Of a DNA stretch of 64,000 nt, positions 18,465 to 27,751 are shown one piece after another. Positions within the stretch are counted from its first letter, which is position 1; every line of letters starts with the position of its first letter. The DNA comes from Hyphomicrobium sp. D-2 (GTDB lineage Bacteria > Pseudomonadota > Alphaproteobacteria > Rhizobiales > Hyphomicrobiaceae), in NCBI RefSeq assembly GCF_029872155.1, contig NZ_JARXLA010000008.1:971001-1035000 (forward strand), in the 5' to 3' direction. The notes beneath the pieces are model-generated. The model was given only the letters and a program-made list of their open reading frames with translations. It was not told the origin of the DNA and made no database searches. The position numbers were made by a program, and so were the translations under genes.

Positions 18465-20408
18465 ATGGCCGGCGGCTCGGGGGAAATTGATATCAAAGCA
18501 CTGCCGAAGATGGTGCGTTGGTACAGTCCTGCGCATCTTGTCAGCACCGGCTGGCGTTCGGTCGTGTCGGAGATATTCGGTCAGTACGCTGACCAGCGCA
18601 TCATGCAGGCAACCATCGACGGCTTCGCGCCGGAGGTGATGAAGTCTGTCATCAGCCGCTACGACTATGCCGATCTGCGCCAGCTTAGTGACGGCAACTC
18701 GGTGTGGTTCGACTATGTGGCCGACCTTGGCGACGGGTTCGATTCCACCTACGCCGTCGCGTCGCTCATCAGTGCGCCGCAACTGACGCTGGAGGGCGCG
18801 GGCACGTTGCCGGCACCGAAGCTGCTCATCATGGGCGGCGACCAAGTTTATCCATTCCCCACCCGTCAGGCCTATCGCGAGCGTTTCGCGATGCCGTATG
18901 CCACCGCGCTACCGCCCGCTGCCGATGGTGGCTGGCGCCGCAAGCTGTTTGTGCTGCCGGGCAATCACGACTGGTACGACGGTCTCAGCTCGTTCGATCA
19001 CATGTTCTGTAAGGCGCGGTTTGGCCACGCCAGCGAGAACCGCATCGGCGGCTGGCTCTGTCCGCAGCACCGCAGCTATTTCGCGATCCGTCTGCCGCAC
19101 AACTGGTGGATCTGGGGCGCCGACATCCAGCTGGCCCAGTATCTCGACGCCGGCCAGATCCTCTATTTCGAAAGCGTCGCCGAGGAAATGAAGCGCCATC
19201 CGACCGAGGCGCCGAAGGTCATCCTCTGCACGCCGGAGCCGAGCTGGAACTACGACCGCGACGAAAGCCTGCAGGGCGAAGACAATCTCGCCACCATCAC
19301 CAAGATCGCCACCGATGCCGGCGCGCGCATTCCGGCCGTGCTGTCGGGCGATCTGCATCACTACAGCCGCTTCCATTCGGCGGAAACGGGCACCAGCTTC
19401 TTCACGTCCGGCGGCGGCGGTGCGTACTTCTCGCCCACCCATTATCTGAAAGACAAGCGCACCATCACCACCGCCACCGGTGAATCGATCGAGCTCGATC
19501 TGCGCTGCAAGATGAAAGACGGCGAGCGCACAGACGAGCCTTCGTGCTGGCCCTCGCGCGGCACCTGCCGCCGCCTCAGTCTGTCGACGCTCGGCTTCCC
19601 GTTCCGCAACTACGGTTATTCGGTTGCGCTTGGTTTCATCTACTGGGTCATCATCTGGATGTTCTCGACCACGCCCTACGGCGGCAAGACCGTGGGCGAG
19701 ACGCTACTTTATGATCCCGAGTTCCACTGGTGGCCCGGCATCTTCCTGCTGGCACCGCTGGCGGCGGCAACCAACGTCGTGCTTGGCATATGGTGTCTCG
19801 GTCTGTGGGTGGTGCTGTACTTTTATTCCGACAGCGAGTGGGGCGGAAAGGCAAAGGCCGCGCTGGGCACGCTGCACTGGCTGGCGCACATCGCGATGAT
19901 GATCGCGCTCTACTATGCCGTGTCCTACTTCTCGTTCTGGATGGTGGAAACCGCGTGGCCGCAGGCGCGTGAAGTGTTGCAGAATCTTGATCTGCGTACA
20001 TCGCCCGATGTCCGCGAGCTGCTGCGCACCATCGTTATCTTCCCGCTGACGATGATCTTCATCGGCGGCATAGCGGCGGGCTTTGTGTGGGGTGCCTATC
20101 TCACGATCTGCTGTTTCATGGGGCTGCATTGCGACCAGGCGTTCGCTTCAATGGCGATCCCTGACTTCAAGAATTTCCTGCGCATCAAGGTGGAGCCGAA
20201 CAAGGTCACGATCTACCCGATCGGGCTGCGACGTGCGCCACGGCGCTGGGCGTGGAAGCACGCCAAGGATCGCGGCCTGGGAGATTCCAGCGGGCCGTCG
20301 ATCGTGACGTCGCGGCCGATGCGTCCCGAGCTGATCGAGAGCCCGATTGAAATTCGTGTCGGCGATTTGAAGCGACCGCGTCCGCGCGGGTCATCATTTG
20401 GCGTTTGA
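18465..20408 (+). CDS. calcineurin-like metallophosphoesterase with C-terminal membrane domain
   Basis: The N-terminal half of this 647-residue protein has the dimetal phosphoesterase motifs in order: GGDQVYP near residue 124, GNHDWYDG near 166 and GDLHHYSR near 297. The C-terminal half contains about five to six transmembrane helices (e.g. ALGFIYWVIIWMF, LLAPLAAATNVVLGIWCL, FPLTMIFIGGIAAGFVWGAY). This architecture predicts a membrane-bound phosphatase acting on an unknown, possibly lipid-linked, phosphate ester. Start 18465 is preferred over 18405 because GGGGGAG precedes it. The GMC oxidoreductase gene follows after 66 bp on the same strand, suggesting one transcription unit. The substrate is unknown. 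Confidence 0.85.
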   Translation: MAGGSGEIDIKALPKMVRWYSPAHLVSTGWRSVVSEIFGQYADQRIMQATIDGFAPEVMKSVISRYDYADLRQLSDGNSVWFDYVADLGDGFDSTYAVASLISAPQLTLEGAGTLPAPKLLIMGGDQVYPFPTRQAYRERFAMPYATALPPAADGGWRRKLFVLPGNHDWYDGLSSFDHMFCKARFGHASENRIGGWLCPQHRSYFAIRLPHNWWIWGADIQLAQYLDAGQILYFESVAEEMKRHPTEAPKVILCTPEPSWNYDRDESLQGEDNLATITKIATDAGARIPAVLSGDLHHYSRFHSAETGTSFFTSGGGGAYFSPTHYLKDKRTITTATGESIELDLRCKMKDGERTDEPSCWPSRGTCRRLSLSTLGFPFRNYGYSVALGFIYWVIIWMFSTTPYGGKTVGETLLYDPEFHWWPGIFLLAPLAAATNVVLGIWCLGLWVVLYFYSDSEWGGKAKAALGTLHWLAHIAMMIALYYAVSYFSFWMVETAWPQAREVLQNLDLRTSPDVRELLRTIVIFPLTMIFIGGIAAGFVWGAYLTICCFMGLHCDQAFASMAIPDFKNFLRIKVEPNKVTIYPIGLRRAPRRWAWKHAKDRGLGDSSGPSIVTSRPMRPELIESPIEIRVGDLKRPRPRGSSFGV

Positions 20409-20474
20409 TTTGTTTGTTCCGTGCGGGTGCCGCCAATAGGTTCCGCGCTGCCGATCTGGGGAGAGTAAAGGCGT

Positions 20475-22298
20475 ATGCAGGGGCGGCTTTCGATGCCCGC
20501 TTCCAGGCTCAGGGCGCACTACGACGTTGTCGTGGTTGGCTCCGGGTACGGCGGAGGCGTTGCAGCGTCGCGTCTGGCGCGCTGTGGCCGCAAGGTCGCC
20601 GTGCTGGAGCGAGGGCGCGAGTTTCTGCCCGGCGATTTCCCCGATGGCGTCGCGGCCGCCAGCGCCGAAACGCAGCTCACCGGCACGCACGGCAGGATCG
20701 GCTCACCGCTGGCGCTGTTCGATGTCCGTGTCGGTAAGGATGTCGATGTGCTGATGGGCTGCGGTCTGGGCGGCACGTCGCTCATCAACGCCAATGTGTG
20801 CCTGATGCCCGATGCGCGCGTGTTTCAGGACGAAGCATGGCCGTTGCCGCTGCGCACCGACCGCCTGCTGGCGGAAGGCTTCGTGCGGGCGCGCCATATG
20901 CTGCGGCCTGAACCGTCGGCAAAGGCGCAAAGCTATCAGAAGGTGGCGGCACTGGATCTGGCGGCAAAAGCTTTCGACCGCAACGTGAAGCCCATTCCGT
21001 TGCATGTCGCCTTCAAGTCCGGCCCGAATGCTGCGGGTGTTGAGCAGCCCGCATGCACGGATTGCGGCGATTGCTGCGGCGGCTGCAATGTCGGCGCCAA
21101 GACGACAACCGCCTGCACCTACATCGCCGATGCGGCTGCCTTCGGTGCGGAGGTTTTTACCGGCGTTCAGGTGTTGTCGCTGGCGAAGGACGAGCACGAC
21201 GGCTGGCGCGTGTCGGCAACGCCGACGGACGCCGATGCCGCGCGCGGCCAGCAGTATTTCATCACCGCCGAAGTGGTGGTGCTGGCTGCTGGTACGCTCG
21301 GCTCAACAGAAATCCTGCTCCGCTCGCAGCAGCAGCACGGGCTGGCTGTTTCGCCATGGCTGGGGCATCGCTTCACGTCGAACGGCGATGCGATCGCGTT
21401 TTCCTATAACAACGACATTCCGGTGAATGGCATCGGTATCGGTCATCCGCCGAAGGCGCAGGTGGCTCCCGTTGGCCAGGCGGTAAACGCGTTGATCGAC
21501 ATGCGCGATACGGCGGATGTGCGCGATGGCATCGCGATTTGCGAATGTGCGCTGCCCAGCTCGTTCGCGGCTGGCTTGCCCGCCATGCTGGCTCCAACAG
21601 CGGCAATCTTTGGCGAGCGTGAGAAGCGTACGTCGGCGGTGCAACTTGACGGGTTGCAGAACACCGTTGCCAGTCTCGTCAATGGCGCTTACAGCGGCGC
21701 TGTCCACAACTCGCAGACATTTCTGGCCGTCGGTCACGATGCCGGTGACGGTGTCATGCATCTTTATGATGATCGTCTCACGATAGAATGGGATGGTGCC
21801 CTCAATCAGGCCGCGTTCCAGAGTATCGATCAGGCGTTGCGCCGCGCCAGCTACGCCACGGGCGGCACCTATATCCGCAATCCGGTGTCGCAGAAGGCGT
21901 TGGGTGGCAATCCCATGACGGTGCATCCGCTCGGCGGCTGTGTGATGGGAGAGAGTTCCGCGACCGGCGTCGTCAATCACAAGGGGCAGGTGTTCGACGC
22001 CAGCGTCGAAGCCAATCCCGACGCGATCCATCGCGGGCTTTATGTCTGCGATGGCGCGGTTGTTCCGTGCCCGCTGGGCATACATCCCTTGCTGACGATC
22101 ACGGCGCTGGCCGAGCGCGCGATGATTTTGATGGCAGAAGAATACGGTTGGGAAATGCGCGAGGAAAGCGCGCCGATGCAGGTGCCATCGCCAGATGCGG
22201 CGACGGTTGCAGCGGTGGCTATCGCGGCGCCTTCCTCTCAGCGTCCCTGGTTTGCGCGCTGGCTTAGACGCGCGCCGCAACCGGCCAATGGAGAATAA
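20475..22298 (+). CDS. GMC family FAD-dependent oxidoreductase
   Basis: The 607-residue product is a glucose-methanol-choline type flavoenzyme of the cholesterol-oxidase-like branch. It shows the FAD Rossmann motif VVVGSGYGGG (residues 20-28), the flavin-loop motif GCGLGGTSLINANV near 96 and AAGTLGSTEILL near 270. A Cys-rich motif CTDCGDCCGGCNVGAK lies near 193-210 and the catalytic HPLGG near 485. The residue expected to be the second catalytic Asn is His (GIHPLLTITA near 536). It probably oxidises an alcohol on a hydrophobic substrate. It ends 2 bp before the next gene, a paralogue, so the two are almost certainly co-translated. Confidence 0.9.
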   Translation: MQGRLSMPASRLRAHYDVVVVGSGYGGGVAASRLARCGRKVAVLERGREFLPGDFPDGVAAASAETQLTGTHGRIGSPLALFDVRVGKDVDVLMGCGLGGTSLINANVCLMPDARVFQDEAWPLPLRTDRLLAEGFVRARHMLRPEPSAKAQSYQKVAALDLAAKAFDRNVKPIPLHVAFKSGPNAAGVEQPACTDCGDCCGGCNVGAKTTTACTYIADAAAFGAEVFTGVQVLSLAKDEHDGWRVSATPTDADAARGQQYFITAEVVVLAAGTLGSTEILLRSQQQHGLAVSPWLGHRFTSNGDAIAFSYNNDIPVNGIGIGHPPKAQVAPVGQAVNALIDMRDTADVRDGIAICECALPSSFAAGLPAMLAPTAAIFGEREKRTSAVQLDGLQNTVASLVNGAYSGAVHNSQTFLAVGHDAGDGVMHLYDDRLTIEWDGALNQAAFQSIDQALRRASYATGGTYIRNPVSQKALGGNPMTVHPLGGCVMGESSATGVVNHKGQVFDASVEANPDAIHRGLYVCDGAVVPCPLGIHPLLTITALAERAMILMAEEYGWEMREESAPMQVPSPDAATVAAVAIAAPSSQRPWFARWLRRAPQPANGE

Positions 22299-22300
22299 TA

Positions 22301-25300
22301 ATGCGGCGCCTGTCCAAGTCTGTTGCTGATCTGAAGCTGCGTTATGACGTCGTCGTTGTCGGCTCCGGCTATGGCGGCGGCGTTACCGCCTCGCGCATGG
22401 CGCGAGCCGGCAAGCGCGTTGCAGTGCTGGAACGCGGACAGGAGTTTGCCATCGGCGATTTCCCCGACCGCATGATCGAGGCGCAGGAGCAGTTTCAGGT
22501 CTCGCGCGAAGGTCAGCGCGTCTCGGGTTCGCCCTCGGCGCTGTATGATCTGCGGCTCGGCAAGGACATCCACGTGTTCGTCGGTTGCGGCCTCGGTGGC
22601 GGTTCGCTGGTGAACGCCAACGTCTCGCTGCCGCCCGATCCGCGCGTGTGGGACGACCCCGTCTGGCCGCCGGAGCTGGCGCAGGATCAGACCCGGCAGG
22701 AGGGCTTCGCGCGCGCGATGGATGTGCTGCGTCCGGTGCCGTACGAAGGGCCGAAGCTGGACAAGCTGCACGCTCTTGGCATCAGCGGCAACGCGTTCCA
22801 CCGAGACATCACGCGCCCGCCGATCAACGTAACGCTGAAGAAGCAGGTGAATTACGCGGGCGTTGAACAGCCCGCATGCACGCTGTGCGGTGACTGCTGT
22901 TCGGGCTGCAACGTCGGCGCCAAAAACACCGTGCAGGTGACATACATCGCCGATGCGTTTCAGCATGGCGCTGAGATCTTCACCGAAATGCGCGTTACGC
23001 ATGTGCTGCCGGAGCGCGGCCGCTGGCGCATTTTCTTCGAAGCAATCGGCCACGACCGCGAAAAGTTTTCCGCCGCTGATCAGTCGATCACCGCCGATGT
23101 CGTTGTGCTCGCTGCGGGTACGCTCGGCTCGACCGAAATCCTGTTGCGTTCGCGTCAGGAGGGGCTTGCGGTTTCCGATCAGCTCGGCGAACGCTTCACC
23201 GGCAACGGCGATGTGCTGGCCTTCGCCTACAACAACGATGTGCGCATCAACGGTATCGGTGTGGGCGATCCGCCGGTGGCCGATACCGGTCCGGTTGGTC
23301 CGTGCATCTCCGGCATGATCGATCTGCGTAACACCGAGAACCTTGAAGACGGCATCGTCATTGAGGAAGGCTCGCTTCCATCCGCCCTCGCGCCCATCCT
23401 GCCCGCACTGCTGACCATCGGCGGCGACAAGCTGGGCGAGGATACCGATCGCGGCGTCGTCGATTTTCTGGCGGAGCGCAAACGCCGTCGCGAAAGTCTG
23501 CTGTTCGGCGCCTATCAGGGCGCGGTCAACAACACGCAGACCTATCTCGTCATGAGCCATGATGATGGCAAGGGCCGCATCGCGCTTGATAACGGACGGC
23601 TGAAGCTGGTGTGGCCCAAGGTGGCGCAACAGTCGATTTTCGACAAGGTCGATCGCACGCTGCGCCGCGCCACGCTGGCGACGGGCGGCAACTACATCCG
23701 CAATCCGCTCACCGAAACAATTCTTGGCAACAACCTCATCACTGTGCATCCGCTCGGCGGCTGTGCGATGGGGCACGACCGCACCAACGGCGTTGTCAAT
23801 CACAAGTGCCAGGTGTTCGATGCGCGGCCCGATGCGCCCGCCAACGCGGTGCACGCCGGCCTTTATGTGTGCGATGGCTCGGTCATTCCGCGCCCGCTCG
23901 GCGTCAATCCGTTGCTGACGATCACGGCACTGTCCGAACGCGCGATGATCCATCTGGCGAAGGATCGCGGCTGGGATTTCTCCGATGCGCAGCGTCACGA
24001 TCTGCCGTTGCTGGTTGCCGCGCCGCAGGGGCGTGAAACAACCCGCCCGGCCGGCGTCGAGTTCACCGAGCGTATGGCGGGCTTCGTCTCGCCGGCCGTT
24101 GCATTGCCCCATGAAACGGCAGCACGGCGCGGCAAGGAAGAAGGCCATCCGTGTAATTTCACGCTCACGGTCATCATCGATGACGTTGATCGTTTCGTCG
24201 CTGACCCTCAGCGTTCGGGCCGCATCGTCGGTACGGTGGAATGCTCGGCGCTCTCGCCCGAACCGCTGGAAATATTCGACGGTAAATTCAATCTGATGCG
24301 CGTTGACGAAGCCGCCGTCGAAACCAAACGTTTCGACTATCGCTTCTCGCTCGCAGCGCGCGATGGTTCGGAATATTATTTCGATGGCCACAAGGTCGTG
24401 CGCTCCGATGCAACTCTCGATCTGTGGCGCGATACAACGCGTCTCAACATCGACATTGCGCGCGGTGGCCAGGGTCAGTTCGGTCCGCTGGCGCGGGGCA
24501 TGCTGGAGATCGCACCGTCCGACTTCTACGTGCAGATGCAGACGCTGCGTGGAACGGGCGGCGCCAACACTGCCGATCGCATGCGCGCAGTCGGCAAGTT
24601 TGGGCGCTTCTTCAGTCGCGAGCTGTTCGACACCTACGGCGGCGTGCTGGCACGCACCGGCCGTTATGACGCGCTCAACCCGCGCAAGAAACGCACCCTG
24701 CGCGTGCCCGAACCGGAAGTGCATCTGGTGCGTACGGAAGACGGCAAAACGCTGAAGCTCACGCGTTATCGCGGCGGCGCCAAAGGTCCGGTGGTGCTGA
24801 TGCATGGTCTGGGCGTCTCCAGCCTCATCTTCTCCATCGACACCATCGAGACCAACCTGCTCGAATATCTCGTTGCCGAGGGGTACGACTGCTGGCTGCT
24901 CGACTATCGCGCCAGTGTCGATCTGCCGTATGCGCATGAACTGTGGAGCGCCGATGATGTGGCGATCCGCGATTATCCGGCAGCGCTGGCGAAGGTGCGC
25001 GGCATCACGCGTGCGCCGACGGTGCAGGTCATCGCCCATTGCTTCGGCGCCACCACCTTCACGATGTCGATGCTGGCGGGGCTTGAGGGCGTGCGCTCAG
25101 CTGTGATTTCGCAGATCTCTACCGACTACGTGGTGCCGTTCTTCCCGCAGCGTATGCTGGCTTATCTGCGTGCGCCGGAGTTGTTTGAGGCCATCGGCAT
25201 CGATGTTGTGAATGCGCGTGCCACCACGGCCGATCCGCTGCGTGAACGTGTGCTGGATAAAGTTCTGCAGATGATCGTGCCGGTGCCCCGTTCCGAGCGC

Positions 25301-25735
25301 ACGCGCGAAGCCACCAGCAATCGCATCACGGCGCTGTACGGCAGGCTTTACAACCTTGCGCAGTTGAACGACGCGACGATCACGTCAGGGCTGGCGGAGA
25401 TGTTCGGTGAAGCGAATATCGAGGCCTTCCGTCACCTCGCGCTGCTGACGCGCGAAGGCAAGCTGCTGGATGCTGAAGGCCGCGATGTTTACCTGCCAAA
25501 TCTGGAGCGCATGGCGTTGCCGATCCTATTTGTGCACGGTGGCGATAACGCCTGCTTCCGGCCGGAAAGCACCGCGCGCACAATTGATCGATTGGCGGCG
25601 GTCAACGGGCGGCAGCTTTACGACCGTCATGTCATTCCGGGGTATGGGCACATCGACTGCATCTTCGGCAAAAACGCCTCGCACGATGTTTATCCGCTGA
25701 TCGCCGCGCATCTCGACAAGACGGCCGACATCTAG
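22301..25735 (+). CDS. GMC oxidoreductase / alpha-beta hydrolase fusion protein
   Basis: This 1144-residue protein has three parts. Residues 1-570 form a GMC flavoenzyme paralogous to the preceding gene: GSGYGGG at 21-27, Cys motif CTLCGDCCSGCNVGAK, HPLGG near 483 and the expected Asn in GVNPLLTITA near 536. Residues 590-800 form a middle domain like that in large cholesterol-oxidase-like proteins of actinobacteria. Residues 815-1144 form an alpha/beta hydrolase (VLMHGLGVSS, elbow IAHCFGATT, then HGGDNACFRP and GYGHIDCIFG). The nucleophile position in the elbow is Cys rather than Ser. The fusion suggests successive oxidation and hydrolysis of one hydrophobic substrate, which is inference. Confidence 0.88.
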   Translation: MRRLSKSVADLKLRYDVVVVGSGYGGGVTASRMARAGKRVAVLERGQEFAIGDFPDRMIEAQEQFQVSREGQRVSGSPSALYDLRLGKDIHVFVGCGLGGGSLVNANVSLPPDPRVWDDPVWPPELAQDQTRQEGFARAMDVLRPVPYEGPKLDKLHALGISGNAFHRDITRPPINVTLKKQVNYAGVEQPACTLCGDCCSGCNVGAKNTVQVTYIADAFQHGAEIFTEMRVTHVLPERGRWRIFFEAIGHDREKFSAADQSITADVVVLAAGTLGSTEILLRSRQEGLAVSDQLGERFTGNGDVLAFAYNNDVRINGIGVGDPPVADTGPVGPCISGMIDLRNTENLEDGIVIEEGSLPSALAPILPALLTIGGDKLGEDTDRGVVDFLAERKRRRESLLFGAYQGAVNNTQTYLVMSHDDGKGRIALDNGRLKLVWPKVAQQSIFDKVDRTLRRATLATGGNYIRNPLTETILGNNLITVHPLGGCAMGHDRTNGVVNHKCQVFDARPDAPANAVHAGLYVCDGSVIPRPLGVNPLLTITALSERAMIHLAKDRGWDFSDAQRHDLPLLVAAPQGRETTRPAGVEFTERMAGFVSPAVALPHETAARRGKEEGHPCNFTLTVIIDDVDRFVADPQRSGRIVGTVECSALSPEPLEIFDGKFNLMRVDEAAVETKRFDYRFSLAARDGSEYYFDGHKVVRSDATLDLWRDTTRLNIDIARGGQGQFGPLARGMLEIAPSDFYVQMQTLRGTGGANTADRMRAVGKFGRFFSRELFDTYGGVLARTGRYDALNPRKKRTLRVPEPEVHLVRTEDGKTLKLTRYRGGAKGPVVLMHGLGVSSLIFSIDTIETNLLEYLVAEGYDCWLLDYRASVDLPYAHELWSADDVAIRDYPAALAKVRGITRAPTVQVIAHCFGATTFTMSMLAGLEGVRSAVISQISTDYVVPFFPQRMLAYLRAPELFEAIGIDVVNARATTADPLRERVLDKVLQMIVPVPRSERTREATSNRITALYGRLYNLAQLNDATITSGLAEMFGEANIEAFRHLALLTREGKLLDAEGRDVYLPNLERMALPILFVHGGDNACFRPESTARTIDRLAAVNGRQLYDRHVIPGYGHIDCIFGKNASHDVYPLIAAHLDKTADI

Positions 25736-25743
25736 CGCACTAC

Positions 25744-25839
25744 GCGCTCGGCGGCCGGCTCTCCGGAGGAGAGTCGCCGAGCGCAATCAAACAGCTGCTC
25801 CGCTCGGCGGCCGGCTCTCCGAAGGAGAGTCGCCGAGCG
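25744..25839. repeat. intergenic palindromic repeats, family A (two near-identical tandem copies)
   Basis: Copies at 25744-25784 and 25801-25839 both read CTCGGCGGCCGGCTCTCC, a 3-base loop (GGA or GAA), then GGAGAGTCGCCGAG. Outer arms CGCTCGGCG / CGCCGAGCG and inner arms CTCTCC / GGAGAG pair perfectly. They fill the gap between the convergent 22301 gene and the YbaK-type gene, with CAATCAAA after each copy. Confidence 0.9.
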
Positions 25840-25842
25840 CAA

Positions 25843-26307
25843 TCAAAAAGCGATGCGTGCGCGCGTGGCATCCTTCATCAGATCGCGAAACGCTTCACCC
25901 GAGATGCGCACCAGACTGCGGTGGTCGCCGCCTTCCAGATAGACGTTCGGCTGATCGTCGAAGCTTTCATCAAGGAACGCGTCGACGGCGTAGGGCTCGG
26001 CCAGCGGTGGCACGGCACCCAGATCGCAGTCAGGGAACAGCTCGGTAATCTCATCTTCGTTGGCCAGCGTCACCGGGCACCGCAGCATGTTCTCAATCAC
26101 GTCGAGGCGCACGCGCGCGGTCGCCGGTACAACCGCCAATATGTACCCGCCCTCGCGCGTCAGCACGACAGCCTTGGCGATCCTCTCGCCGGGAACGTGG
26201 CTGGCACGCGCGGTATCGACGGCGCAGTGCGTGCGCTTGTGGCGCTGGATGACGTAGGGGACGTGGCGGTCGTCGAGGTATTCCTGCAGCGTCAATGCGA
26301 TGCCCAT
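25843..26307 (-). CDS. YbaK/EbsC family protein, probable aminoacyl-tRNA deacylase
   Basis: The 154-residue product matches the YbaK/ProX-like fold: it begins LQEYLDDRHVPYVIQRHKRT, has an AKAVVLTREGGYILAVVPA core strand and a PPLAEPYAVDAFLDESF segment. Members hydrolyse mischarged tRNAs such as Ala- or Cys-tRNA(Pro). The substrate cannot be set from sequence. The stop codon lies 3 bp from the adjacent family A repeat. Single gene; length typical for the free-standing subfamily. Confidence 0.85.
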   Translation of the reverse strand: MGIALTLQEYLDDRHVPYVIQRHKRTHCAVDTARASHVPGERIAKAVVLTREGGYILAVVPATARVRLDVIENMLRCPVTLANEDEITELFPDCDLGAVPPLAEPYAVDAFLDESFDDQPNVYLEGGDHRSLVRISGEAFRDLMKDATRARIAF

Positions 26308-26613
26308 GGCAATCCTCCTCCCAACTCAGCAGCGCGCAGCCCCGCAAACACTCTTCAAGGCATACGTCTGTGCGCTGATGATAGGCAGGAGCCACGGCGC
26401 TGCAAGTTAATCGTGGCGAGATGCGCGCGTTGCCTAATCAAGGCTTGCGCGAGGGGCGACAGTTTTCCGCTTGTTCAGGCGGGATGCTGAGGAGACGGCC
26501 GAGCGGAAAGCGCATGCCGACGACAATCAGCAACACGGCTGCCTGCCATATCAACGCGGAGCGTGCGCCCGGCGCCCAAGGCAGGCAGGCTGAACCGAGT
26601 TTGGCCGGACCGC
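26308..26613. other. 306-bp gap between fdsD and the YbaK-type gene
   Basis: No gene or clear terminator is seen. The fds operon should end here, and the YbaK-type promoter must also lie here because both genes run leftward. Confidence 0.4.
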
Positions 26614-26820
26614 TTACTTTTTGTCGCTGAGCGCCGCAGTGACGAGCGGCGAGAGACCTTCCGCGCCACCGTCGATGTATTCGTAGATCTGCTTGCGCAT
26701 CCGTGGCTCCCAGAAGCTGTGGATGTGGCCGTGAATGCCCTTCAGGGCCTCGGCGCGCGTATAGGGTTCGTAGAAGGCCGCGATCTGGTTGGCCATGCGG
26801 ATCATGTCGCGGTTTTCCAT
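26614..26820 (-). CDS. fdsD: formate dehydrogenase subunit delta
   Basis: FdsD is a small subunit or assembly factor of cytosolic NAD-dependent molybdenum formate dehydrogenases. The 68-residue product matches the family pattern: MIRMANQIAAFYEPYTRAEALKGI, then HIHSFWEPRMRKQIYEYI and GGAEGLSPLV. It is the last gene of the operon, 22 bp after fdhD. Confidence 0.92.
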   Translation of the reverse strand: MENRDMIRMANQIAAFYEPYTRAEALKGIHGHIHSFWEPRMRKQIYEYIDGGAEGLSPLVTAALSDKK

Positions 26821-26842
26821 AGCGATAGAGCTTTCCGGTCGT

Positions 26843-27751
26843 TCAGGAGTTGAGAATTACAACGCGCTCACCGGCGGGTGAGGCGACGAAAAGGTTTGCC
26901 TTGCGGGCAATTTCCAATGCCAGCGCCGTTGGCGCCGAAACCGTAACCAGCGCACCAATGCCATAGGTGGCCGACTTCTGCACCAGTTCGAAACTGCAGC
27001 GGCTCGTCATCAGCACAAAGCCGCCCGTCAGTTCCACGTTTGCATCGGCCATCGCGCCGATCAGCTTGTCCAGCGCGTTGTGCCGGCCGACATCCTCACG
27101 CACCAGCAAGATCTCGCCATCCAGCGTAACCCAGGCCGCGCCATGCACAGTGCGGTTGAAGCGGTTCATCGTCTGCCGCCGGGGCAGTTCGCGCGCCGCC
27201 TTCAGTATTGCTGCCGCCGAAGGCCGAACGGTATGCGGCACCGGCTTGGTCACGCGCACCACATCGGCGATGTTCTCAACCCCGCACAGCCCGCAACCGG
27301 AACGCCCTTCGATCGAGCGGCGCGGCATGCGCGCTTCAGCCAGCGCTTCCTCATCGATGGCGATATCAACCGCGAAGCCGTTCTCGACCGGCATCACCAG
27401 CACGCCAAGAATATCGGAGCGACGCTCGACGATGCCTTCCGCCAGCACGAAGCCGATGCCGAAGTCGGTCAGGTTGGCGGGGGTCGCCATCATCACCGTG
27501 TAGGGCTCGGTGTTGATCTGCACGGCGACGGCCACTTCCTCGGGAAGCTGCCACACCAGCGGTTCAGCGTTGCCTGCCGCATCGACCGCTATGGCCTCCA
27601 GCGGAACGGAGCACATATCCGCCGCAGCCAACGGCTGCCTGGCAGGGCGTCCCTGTCCGGCGGCATCCGGTTCATCAGCCCGTGGCGCATCGGTCTTGAG
27701 ATTATCGGCCATTGCAGCGGCCATTTTTGTCATCGGCTGCGCAGTAGTCAT
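26843..27751 (-). CDS. fdhD: formate dehydrogenase accessory sulfurtransferase FdhD
   Basis: FdhD (FdsC in some systems) transfers sulfur to the molybdenum cofactor before its insertion into formate dehydrogenase and is required for activity. The product of about 302 residues shows AVQINTEPYTVMMATPANL, DFGIGFVLAEGI, the sulfur-carrying CxxC region in SGCGLCGVENIADV, REDVGRHNALDKLIG and LVTVSAPTALA. The ATG at 27751 has GGAG upstream; a GTG at 27790 would add 13 residues with no ribosome-binding site. It lies between fdsA and fdsD, consistent with a dedicated role. Confidence 0.93.
   Translation of the reverse strand: MTTAQPMTKMAAAMADNLKTDAPRADEPDAAGQGRPARQPLAAADMCSVPLEAIAVDAAGNAEPLVWQLPEEVAVAVQINTEPYTVMMATPANLTDFGIGFVLAEGIVERRSDILGVLVMPVENGFAVDIAIDEEALAEARMPRRSIEGRSGCGLCGVENIADVVRVTKPVPHTVRPSAAAILKAARELPRRQTMNRFNRTVHGAAWVTLDGEILLVREDVGRHNALDKLIGAMADANVELTGGFVLMTSRCSFELVQKSATYGIGALVTVSAPTALALEIARKANLFVASPAGERVVILNS

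Noticed and set aside
22238..25039. A 933-codon open frame on the minus strand opposite the GMC-hydrolase fusion
   Set aside because: It is an artefact of GC-rich codon use; the plus strand carries clear FAD and hydrolase motifs.
25744..25839. Two tandem palindromes considered as a CRISPR array or terminators
   Set aside because: Only two units with a short spacer and the same unit elsewhere in the genome in different contexts; no T-run, no cas genes. They fit an interspersed palindromic repeat instead.
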